Positions 32,300 through 38,054 of a stretch of 38,054 nucleotides of DNA are shown here, piece by piece; positions within the stretch are counted from its first letter, which is position 1, and each line of letters starts with the position of its first letter. Under the pieces are notes generated by a model. The model was not told the origin of the DNA and did not search any database. It saw only the letters and a program-made list of their open reading frames with translations. The DNA comes from Acidimicrobiia bacterium (GTDB lineage Bacteria; Actinomycetota; Acidimicrobiia; Spongiisociales; JAHEDJ01): the NCBI GenBank assembly GCA_029210695.1, contig JARGFH010000036.1, positions 1 to 38,054 on the forward strand, in the 5' to 3' direction. The position numbers and the translations under genes are program-made.

Positions 32300-33288
32300 G
32301 AGTTCTCGTTACGGGCGCCACGAGCTTGCTGGGACGCGTAGTTGTGGGCCGGCTGACCGGCCGCGGAGACGATGTCACGGTTTTCCAGCGAAGACCCGCC
32401 GACCTAGGGGTTGCCGAACACCTTGGTGACGTTGCAGACCGTGCGGCGGTAGTCGCGGCCATGGCCGGGGCGGAGGGGGTCATCCACCTGGCTGCCCGAG
32501 CGACGGTGACCGGATCGTGGCAGCAGTTCGAATCGACCAACGTCATCGGCACACGGAACGCCCTCGATGTCGCCAGTGCAGAAGGGGTCGACCGGTTCGT
32601 GCACGTGTCGTCTCCGTCGGTTGCCCACGCAGGCAGATCGCTCGTCGGGGAAGCCGCCGGTCCCGCAGATCCCGATCGCGCCCGGGGGCACTATGCCAGG
32701 AGCAAGGCACAGGCAGAACTGATCGCGCAGGCCGCCAATTCGACGAGCCTGGCGGTCGTCGCCATCAGGCCTCATCTCATCTGGGGGCCGGGTGACACGC
32801 AGCTGGTGGAGCGGATTGTGAGCAGGGCCCGAGGGGGCCGATTGGCGATCGTGGGTTCCGGTGCTTCCCTGATCGATACCACCTATGTCGACAATGCCGC
32901 CGATGCCCTCGTGGCCGCCTTGGACCGGGCTCCGGAGCTTGGAGGCAGAGCGCTGGTGGTCACCAACGGGCAGCCACGCCCGGTTCGCGAGTTGTTGAAC
33001 AGAATCGTTCTCGCCGCCGGTCTGGAGCCGCCCCGCGTCAAGGTTCCCTACCGGGTGGCTCGTACCAGCGGACTCGTCGTGGAGCGGATCTGGGAGCGGC
33101 AGAGAAGGGAAGATGACCCCCCGATGACGAGCTTCCTCGCCGAGCAGCTCGGAACGGCCCACTGGTTCGACCAGCGAGAGACCAGGAGGGCCCTCTCGTG
33201 GGAGCCGGTGGTGAGTCTGGATGAGGGTTTTCGGCGGCTCAACGCCTGGTATGAAACAGGCGGCGCCGGATCGGCCCGCCGCGGCTAG
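32296..33288 (+). CDS. oleD: OleD, 2-alkyl-3-ketoalkanoic acid reductase
   Basis: An NAD(P)H-dependent extended SDR of 330 residues that reduces the OleA product to the beta-hydroxy acid used by OleC. The nucleotide-binding loop is TGATSLLGR (residues 6-14), an acidic or basic-selecting strand end follows (VFQRRP, suggesting NADPH), and the catalytic YARSK gives Tyr133 and Lys137. The 3-beta-hydroxysteroid dehydrogenase-like C-terminal domain is complete. I chose the ATG at 32296 because it overlaps the oleBC stop by 4 bp; a longer frame from 32254 is inside oleBC. With oleA and oleBC the pathway from acyl-CoA to olefin is complete. Confidence 0.92.
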   Translation: MRVLVTGATSLLGRVVVGRLTGRGDDVTVFQRRPADLGVAEHLGDVADRAAVVAAMAGAEGVIHLAARATVTGSWQQFESTNVIGTRNALDVASAEGVDRFVHVSSPSVAHAGRSLVGEAAGPADPDRARGHYARSKAQAELIAQAANSTSLAVVAIRPHLIWGPGDTQLVERIVSRARGGRLAIVGSGASLIDTTYVDNAADALVAALDRAPELGGRALVVTNGQPRPVRELLNRIVLAAGLEPPRVKVPYRVARTSGLVVERIWERQRREDDPPMTSFLAEQLGTAHWFDQRETRRALSWEPVVSLDEGFRRLNAWYETGGAGSARRG

Positions 33289-33397
33289 CGGCGGGCGCCG
33301 CTGCGGGCCATCCCACTTCCTTGGAAGAAATCCTCTGCATCGGCGGTTGTCAACGCTTGGACGGCAACGAAGCTCGATCGGGAGCGCGTAAACGAGG

Positions 33398-33646
33398 ATG
33401 TACAACGGCAGCTGCGAACACGCGATCGCTCAGATCTACTTCTACCTCGACGGTGAGATCACGTGGATCGCCAGGCTGCGCGTCGCCCGCCATCTGCGGA
33501 GATGCCGGGACTGTTCGGGTGCCTACGACTTCGAGAGCCGCCTGAAGGCGATCGTGCGCGATCACCTTTCCGTGGAACCCCCACCCGAAGCGATCGGCCG
33601 TCTACGCGCGTTTCTCAGAGAGAACGAATCGGGATTCGGGCGCTGA
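33398..33646 (+). CDS. Orphan zinc-finger anti-sigma-like protein
   Basis: An 82-residue protein with the zf-HC2 signature: CEH near the N-terminus, then H-x3-C-x2-C (His32, Cys36, Cys39 in HLRRCRDC) and a helical tail. This is the zinc-anti-sigma fold of RsrA-type redox sensors. No ECF sigma factor gene is next to it, and no membrane segment follows, so a soluble redox-responsive regulator is a reasonable guess. Translation signals are only fair: GAGG touches the ATG, while GGGAG lies about 13 nt before it. Confidence 0.7.
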   Translation: MYNGSCEHAIAQIYFYLDGEITWIARLRVARHLRRCRDCSGAYDFESRLKAIVRDHLSVEPPPEAIGRLRAFLRENESGFGR

Positions 33647-33766
33647 GAGGTCCCGGGCTTGTCCGGTGAGTCCGTGTCGTTGAGTGCCGCTAGGCCAGCG
33701 CACTGAGTACTGTTCTGGTCACGAACGGGGTTGCCCGCAACCGAATGATCCAGGTGTGGAGAGACA

Positions 33767-34063
33767 ATGATCACGAAGCGCTTCTTCAAGACGAAAGATG
33801 AGGTCGAAGTCGCGTTCGAGCTCTCCCTTCCGGTTGACGTTGACGGCGTCTCGGTGCTGTGCGATGCGACCGAATGGGTGGCTACCCCAATGCGGCGCGC
33901 CAAAGGTGCGTGGCGGGTACGGTTACGCCTTCCCGTCGACCGGCACATTCAGTTCCGGTACCTGGCCAGTGGTGGGATCTGGATCACCGACGACGAAGCC
34001 GACGGCTACGTCGACAACCCCCACGGTGGCCAGAACTCGGTGGTCAATACCTACCGTCCCTGA
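33767..34063 (+). CDS. Stand-alone isoamylase N-terminal/CBM48-like domain protein
   Basis: A 98-residue single-domain protein starting ITKRFFKTKDEVEVAFELSL, with ATEWVATPMRRAKGAWR and FRYLASGGIWITDDEADGY. This is the early-set domain (CBM48/AMPK glycogen-binding relative) found fused to glycogen-branching enzymes and isoamylases, but no catalytic domain follows. The tryptophans could bind alpha-glucan. GGAGAG stands close before the ATG. Probably an independent unit. Confidence 0.75.
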   Translation: MITKRFFKTKDEVEVAFELSLPVDVDGVSVLCDATEWVATPMRRAKGAWRVRLRLPVDRHIQFRYLASGGIWITDDEADGYVDNPHGGQNSVVNTYRP

Positions 34064-34108
34064 CGTATCGTTCAGTTCCTGAACGGGTTAGATGGAAGGC
34101 AGGGAGAA

Positions 34109-34117
34109 CCCCCCCCC
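34109..34117 (+). repeat. C9 homopolymer
   Basis: Nine consecutive C residues in the 200-bp gap before the PLP enzyme gene. Apart from a short inverted repeat GTTCAG-TTC-CTGAAC at 34070-34084, this gap holds nothing recognisable. Confidence 0.6.
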
Positions 34118-34263
34118 GGAAGTTATGACCGTGCGGGGCAAGCGCCGACGAAATCCCCCGAACGGCGTCGGTGTAGGTGTCCTCGGGATTCCGGTCCGCT
34201 CCTGCGCCGATCGCGGTGTCCCGGTCCCATACCAGCTAACGTCGCTACCCGGAAGGGAGCGAC

Positions 34264-35586
34264 ATGCAGATACCCGAACACGGAGTTGCCCGCCGGCAGG
34301 TCCTCAGCGATATGCAGGCACTGCGGATCGATGATGCCGACTGGCAATCCGGGCACACATGGAGCCTCGTGTACCAGGCATCCGAAGAACACACGGAATT
34401 CCTCAAAGAGGCGTACGGCACGCTCTTCTCCGAGAACGGGTTGAATCCGATCGCTTTTCCATCCCTTCGACAATTCGAGGCTGAGGTGGTGCGGATGACC
34501 GCCACGATGCTCAACGGCGATGCGGCGGTGGCCGGGACGATGACCTCGGGCGGGACGGAGAGCCTCCTGATGACCGTCAAGACCTACCGGGATTGGGGTA
34601 GGGCAACCAAAGGTATCGAGCATCCGAACATGATTCTTCCGCGGACGGCCCATGCCGCGTTCGGCAAGGCTGCGCACTATTTCGGCGTTGAGCCCATCTG
34701 GGTGGACATCGCTCCTGATCTGCGAGCCGACGTAGCGGCGATGCAAGCGGCGGTTACTGGAGATACCGTGCTGCTGGTCGGTTCGGCCCCCAACTACCCG
34801 CACGGCATGATTGATCCGATTGAAGAACTCGCCACTGTCGCGATGGAGCGGGAGGTCGGCATGCATGTCGATGCCTGTCTCGGTGGCTTCTTGCTGCCGT
34901 GGGTCGAACGTCTCGGGTATCCGATCCCTCCATTCGATTTCAGGGTGACGGGCGTGACGTCGATGTCGGCCGACGTGCACAAGTACGGATACGCGGCCAA
35001 GGGCGCTTCGACGGTGATGTATCGAAACGCCGAACTCCGGCGGCATCAGTTCCACGTCACGACCGGCTGGCCGGGTGGGATCTATGCCTCACCATCAATG
35101 GCAGGCACGCGGCCCGGCGGAGCGATCGCGGCGGCCTGGGCGGCGCTCAATGCGATGGGACAGGATGGATACCTGGCCATCGCCGAGGAGATCATGTCGG
35201 CCGCCCACCGGCTGATCGACGGCGTGAGTGCGATCGATGGGGTTCGCGTCCTCGGAACCCCACCGGCAAGCGTGTTCGCCTTCGAGTCCGATTCGACCGA
35301 CGTGGACATCTACGCGGTCGGCGACGCGCTGGAGGCCAGGGGCTGGCATATGGACCGGCAGATTGCTCCGGCTTCGCTGCACGTGATGGTGACATCGCCG
35401 GCGCACGGTGACGTTGCCGAGGATTTCCTCGCCGACCTGAGCGCATCTGTTGAGCAGGTGCGGCGCAACCCGGCGGCCTCGCAGCAAGGCCAGGCCGCCC
35501 TGTACGGGATGATGACGACGCTGCCCGATCCGACGATGGTTGACGAAATGGTTCTCCAGATGCTCGACGGCCTCTACTCCACCTGA
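34264..35586 (+). CDS. PLP-dependent decarboxylase/sphingosine-1-phosphate lyase family enzyme
   Basis: A 440-residue fold-type I PLP enzyme. The cofactor lysine is Lys240 in SADVHKYGYAAKG; the glycine-rich phosphate site reads GTMTSGGTESLLM (about 96-108), and HVDACLGGF holds the Asp that contacts the pyridine N. These match the group II decarboxylase clan, closest in style to sphingosine-1-phosphate lyases and related aldehyde-releasing enzymes. Whether the substrate is an amino acid or a phosphorylated long-chain base is not decided. GGAAGGGAG lies just before the ATG. Downstream are two tandem palindromes and a convergent gene. Confidence 0.85.
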   Translation: MQIPEHGVARRQVLSDMQALRIDDADWQSGHTWSLVYQASEEHTEFLKEAYGTLFSENGLNPIAFPSLRQFEAEVVRMTATMLNGDAAVAGTMTSGGTESLLMTVKTYRDWGRATKGIEHPNMILPRTAHAAFGKAAHYFGVEPIWVDIAPDLRADVAAMQAAVTGDTVLLVGSAPNYPHGMIDPIEELATVAMEREVGMHVDACLGGFLLPWVERLGYPIPPFDFRVTGVTSMSADVHKYGYAAKGASTVMYRNAELRRHQFHVTTGWPGGIYASPSMAGTRPGGAIAAAWAALNAMGQDGYLAIAEEIMSAAHRLIDGVSAIDGVRVLGTPPASVFAFESDSTDVDIYAVGDALEARGWHMDRQIAPASLHVMVTSPAHGDVAEDFLADLSASVEQVRRNPAASQQGQAALYGMMTTLPDPTMVDEMVLQMLDGLYST

Positions 35587-35587
35587 G

Positions 35588-35636
35588 TTTCTCCGCAATG
35601 CAGCGACGTGTGGTGGTCCACTGCATTGCGCAGAAA
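35588..35636. repeat. Palindromic repeat, copy 1
   Basis: TTTCTCCGCAATGCAG and CTGCATTGCGCAGAAA form a 16-bp stem with one mismatch around a 17-nt loop containing GGTCCA. A second copy begins 60 bp downstream (40 of 49 positions identical). Confidence 0.8.
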
Positions 35637-35647
35637 GTTCCAGTGGT

Positions 35648-35696
35648 TTTCTCCGCAATGCAATGGCGCGTAGCGGTCCACAGCATTGCTGAGAAA
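35648..35696. repeat. Palindromic repeat, copy 2
   Basis: TTTCTCCGCAATGC pairs with GCATTGCTGAGAAA (one mismatch) around a loop with GGTCCAC. It ends 2 bp before the stop of the convergent DUF819 gene. REP-like element or bidirectional terminator. Confidence 0.8.
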
Positions 35697-35698
35697 TG

Positions 35699-36808
35699 TC
35701 AGGGTTGGACGAGGTAGGCGATCGCCAGGCCGGCATAGTTGCCGATTGCGTAGCCGAGCACACCGGCAGCCAGGCCGGACACGATGATCCTGCGGTTACT
35801 GATGGCAGCAGCCACCGGCCCGACGAACGCCGGTCCGAAGACCGCGGCGGTGGAAGTGATCAGGACGGTGTCGGTGTCGATGCGAAACAGCCGGGCCAGG
35901 AGGTAATGCAGGAGGATGGAAGCAACGAACACGACGGCGACGAACACGAATACTGTTGAGAATGAGTCGGCGAGTTCGCGGATGTTGGCGAGCGTTCCGA
36001 TCGCGACGGCAAACACCAGCAGAAGGTACTCGCCGGTTTCGTAGGTCCCCGGCAATGCACGAATCCTCGGTACGAACGAGGCGGCCAACCCGAGCGTTGT
36101 GATTCCCAGGATGACGGCCGCCACCGGCAACTCCCCGGTGATCGCAATGAGCAAACCGGCAACGGCCCCGCCGACTACGACGGCCAGGCCGAGCGACATG
36201 ATCACCTGGCGCCACCCATATGGGAGCGGTTCTTCGAACCCACCATCGATTCCCAGGGTGGCGTCATCAAACGGTGGAAGGAATCGGCCGAGCACCCGCC
36301 GGGCGATCGTCATCAGGAACAGCAGGTAGAGGGCGGACAGCACAACATCGGCGCCGTTCATCAACACGAAAGTCTCATCCGTCACGTCTAGCGCCACGCC
36401 GATGGCGCTCATGTTGGGGGTGCCGCCCGTGTAGACACCGACCGTCATGCCGGCCATCTTCCATGTTTCCGGATGGCGCTCTGCCAGAACCCAGGCAGAC
36501 GAGGCCGACACCACCATGACCGAGATAGCCGCCAGGCCGAACGAGATCATTGCCGGTCGGGCGATACGCAACCACTTCCGCACGTCGGTTGAGAAGAGCA
36601 GAAGAGGGATGGCGAGCAAGACCATGGCTTCGCTGACGGTCGTAGCGAAGTCGGTGTCGAGATCGAAGAGGTTCCCGAGTGCAATACCGAACAAGTATGC
36701 GAGCACGATCGGACCGGCCCACTCGAGCACTCGCCACCTCTTTGCTCCCCACCGGGCGAGCGCGGGGAAGCCTATGAACACCAAGCCCAACAGGGCGATC
36801 CCGGCCAA
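35699..36808 (-). CDS. DUF819 family membrane protein
   Basis: A 369-residue integral membrane protein with about ten helices. Family marks are GVYTGGTPNMSAIG (about residues 144-157) and IGTLANIRELA (about 275-285). DUF819 (YjcL-like) proteins are predicted transporters with an inverted-repeat fold similar to anion or bile acid-type carriers; the substrate is unknown. The start is probably the TTG at 36808, because AGGAGG (36813-36818) stands 4 nt before it and no ATG or GTG is available nearby. Confidence 0.85.
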   Translation of the reverse strand: MAGIALLGLVFIGFPALARWGAKRWRVLEWAGPIVLAYLFGIALGNLFDLDTDFATTVSEAMVLLAIPLLLFSTDVRKWLRIARPAMISFGLAAISVMVVSASSAWVLAERHPETWKMAGMTVGVYTGGTPNMSAIGVALDVTDETFVLMNGADVVLSALYLLFLMTIARRVLGRFLPPFDDATLGIDGGFEEPLPYGWRQVIMSLGLAVVVGGAVAGLLIAITGELPVAAVILGITTLGLAASFVPRIRALPGTYETGEYLLLVFAVAIGTLANIRELADSFSTVFVFVAVVFVASILLHYLLARLFRIDTDTVLITSTAAVFGPAFVGPVAAAISNRRIIVSGLAAGVLGYAIGNYAGLAIAYLVQP

Positions 36809-36919
36809 ATTCCCTCCTCGATTGCCGACATTGTTGCTGGCCCGACGCTTCGGTGTCGGTTAGATCGAGGTCGGTCTCAGGGATCAGTAGAGTTGTACTG
36901 AAACCGAGTGGAGGAATTG

Positions 36920-37774
36920 ATGCGCCGGGTCGTGGCGGCCGTTGATCTGTCGGGGTTGCGTCGTCGCGTTGCCGATCGGGCTCGCATCATTGCGGAAGAG
37001 CATCACGCCAAGTTGACCCTGCTGCACGCCATCCCGCCGTTGGAGGATGTGTTCCTCAGTGAGGCCGAAGTGACCGCGATGCAGGTGCTGCGGCGAGATT
37101 CGACCGAGCATCTGGCGGAGTGGCTTCGTGAACGAACGGATGTCCACATCGACATCCGCCTCCCGGTGGGTCCGCCCGCGAGAGTGGTGGCAAGCGAGGC
37201 GCGCCATGCCGACCTCGTCGTGGCAGGTACCTCATCACTCGATCCGGCGTCTGTCGGTCCGATGACGCGCCGAATTGCCCGCAAGTCGCGCTCGCACCTC
37301 ATAGCAGTGCGCCGTCAGCCGAGGGTGCCGTACCGGCGGGTGCTGGTCGGCGTCGATCTCTCGCAGCCGTCGGTTGTGGCCGTTGGCTTTGCTTTGGAGC
37401 TGGCGCCGAAGGCGGATATCACCCTCGTGTACTCGCTGCCGGTCAGGTTCGATGCGTTCCTCGGGGAGGCCGGCTTCAAAGATGCCGATCTCGTCATGAG
37501 CCGGTCGAGACGGATGGCCGAAGCGAGCGAGGCTCTGAAGGATTTCGTCGCTCCGTGGGCCGATCGAGTTCGCACGCTCGTGATGGAAGGTCCACCCGGT
37601 CAGAGCATTCAGGAGGTGGTCCGGCAGCGCAGCGCCGACCTGGTGGTCGTCGCCACTCGCGGCGCGTCGGACGACTCGATGGTGCTGCTCGGTACCGTGG
37701 CCGAGGAGGTTCTGGCCACGGCGCCGTGCGATGTGGCCATTGCCCACGTCGGCGGTACATTCCGGCGCCCGTGA
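36920..37774 (+). CDS. Universal stress protein, two UspA domains
   Basis: A 284-residue tandem UspA protein. Domain 1 (about 1-130) starts RRVVAAVDLSG and ends with VVAGTSSLDPASVGPMTRRI; domain 2 (about 135-284) starts RRVLVGVDLSQPS and has VVVATRGASDDSMVLLGTVAE. The G-x2-...-G-x9-G(S/T) ATP-binding motif is only partly kept in both domains, so nucleotide binding is uncertain. GGAGG (36910-36914) lies 5 nt before the ATG at 36920, which is better than the GTG at 36908. It is the likely single gene of its unit. Confidence 0.88.
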   Translation: MRRVVAAVDLSGLRRRVADRARIIAEEHHAKLTLLHAIPPLEDVFLSEAEVTAMQVLRRDSTEHLAEWLRERTDVHIDIRLPVGPPARVVASEARHADLVVAGTSSLDPASVGPMTRRIARKSRSHLIAVRRQPRVPYRRVLVGVDLSQPSVVAVGFALELAPKADITLVYSLPVRFDAFLGEAGFKDADLVMSRSRRMAEASEALKDFVAPWADRVRTLVMEGPPGQSIQEVVRQRSADLVVVATRGASDDSMVLLGTVAEEVLATAPCDVAIAHVGGTFRRP

Positions 37775-37829
37775 TTTCGAGGTAGCAGCGGCCTGCAGGA
37801 CGGGTTGTGGTTGGCGGGGTGAGGGGTCG

Positions 37830-37835
37830 TAGTAT
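37830..37835 (+). promoter_or_regulatory. -10 box of the CAU tRNA promoter
   Basis: TAGTAT ends 9 nt before the tRNA 5' end. A TTGTGG hexamer 19 bp upstream (37805-37810) is a weak -35 candidate. Confidence 0.45.
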
Positions 37836-37844
37836 CCGGGTGTC

Positions 37845-37919
37845 GGGCCCGTAGCTCAATTCGGTCAGAGCAGCGGACTCATAATCCGTTGGTTGCAGGT
37901 TCAAGTCCTGCCGGGCCCA
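37845..37919 (+). tRNA. tRNA with CAU anticodon (elongator Met or Ile2)
   Basis: Acceptor GGGCCCG with CGGGCCC, D-arm GCTC...GAGC, anticodon loop CTCATAA with anticodon CAT, and T-arm GCAGG TTCAAGT CCTGC. The G1-C72 pair argues against initiator tRNA. Whether C34 is lysidinylated (Ile2) cannot be told from the gene alone. CCA is not encoded. Confidence 0.92.
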
Positions 37920-37923
37920 CAAA

Positions 37924-37950
37924 CGAAACCCCCGCTCAGCGGGGGTTTCG
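37924..37950 (+). terminator. Rho-independent-type terminator after the tRNA
   Basis: CGAAACCCCCGC and GCGGGGGTTTCG form a perfect 12-bp stem around the loop TCA, starting 4 nt after the tRNA. The TTT belongs to the stem. It can work in both directions. Confidence 0.8.
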
Positions 37951-38054
37951 GCGCCTTTGAGGCAGGTCGACGACATCGCCCAGGACGCGCTCAGGACGCG
38001 ATCCGGTCGTGGAGTGGGTGTCTAGGCGGTCCATCAATTCGGCGAGATCACCTT
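37936..38054 (-). CDS. Possible 3' end of an unknown gene (partial)
   Basis: From the right edge the minus strand has an open frame of 38 codons ending in TGA inside the terminator hairpin: DLAELMDRLDTHS, then RPERVLGDVVDLPQRR. The amphipathic character looks protein-like, but the piece is too short to assign. Confidence 0.35.
   Translation of the reverse strand, partial: GDLAELMDRLDTHSTTGSRPERVLGDVVDLPQRRRNPR

Noticed and set aside
35588-35696. Tandem repeats considered as a CRISPR fragment
   Set aside because: Only two units, each palindromic over its full length and without unique spacers of constant size; no cas genes are present.
37494-37976. A 160-codon minus-strand frame over the CAU tRNA
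   Set aside because: It contains ARQDLNLQPTDYESAALT, another typical antisense-tRNA artefact, and also overlaps the universal stress protein gene.

Overview
The window is high-GC and densely packed. It looks like a chromosomal segment of an actinomycete, probably a deep-branching aquatic or soil lineage such as Acidimicrobiia; that placement is an inference. Supporting signs are a DUF664 DinB protein, a DUF222/HNH (13E12-type) gene, a fused oleBC gene, many GTG/TTG starts and several genes with a TAnnnT box 6-9 nt before the start codon and no Shine-Dalgarno (leaderless transcription). I see no phage, no intact insertion sequence, no CRISPR array and no rRNA.

Left part (1-5600): the tail of a transglutaminase-like protein, a pterin carbinolamine dehydratase, a DinB protein, a DUF222/HNH nuclease with a hairpin-rich flank, then recO-uppS (overlapping) and glyS. 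Next (5600-10850) comes a sugar-uptake locus: a LacI regulator, a lipoprotein solute-binding protein, a strong hairpin that probably sets the protein ratio, and two MalF/MalG-type permeases without an ATPase. A small membrane protein follows.

Middle (10850-17960): threonine synthase and a VIT/CCC1 metal transporter, with a decayed second copy of the transporter's 3' end on the other side of threonine synthase. Then a sucrose-phosphate-synthase-like glycosyltransferase diverges from dnaG-rpoD (primase and principal sigma factor). A YtxH-like small protein and tRNA-Asn close the block.

Accessory block (17960-28530): two paralogous-looking lipoproteins and a divergent membrane-anchored beta-propeller, all with Ser/Thr-rich linkers; a MarR-MFS efflux pair with an operator on its own -10 box; and a probable envelope locus of a tiny membrane protein with the motif YLDPGSGS, a two-part methyltransferase and a large membrane sulfatase-family enzyme.

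Right part (28535-38054): a complete olefin (beta-lactone) pathway oleA-oleBC-oleD, translationally coupled. OleA joins two acyl-CoAs head to head, OleD reduces the product, OleC closes a beta-lactone and OleB removes CO2 to leave a long-chain cis-alkene. Then follow an orphan zinc anti-sigma-like protein, a stand-alone glycogen-binding-like domain, a PLP-dependent decarboxylase/lyase, two tandem palindromes, a DUF819 membrane protein, a double universal stress protein, a CAU tRNA with a clear terminator, and the possible 3' end of one more gene at the edge. The most notable items are the ole operon, the broken VIT duplication, the lipoprotein/propeller block, the envelope trio and the tandem palindromes.
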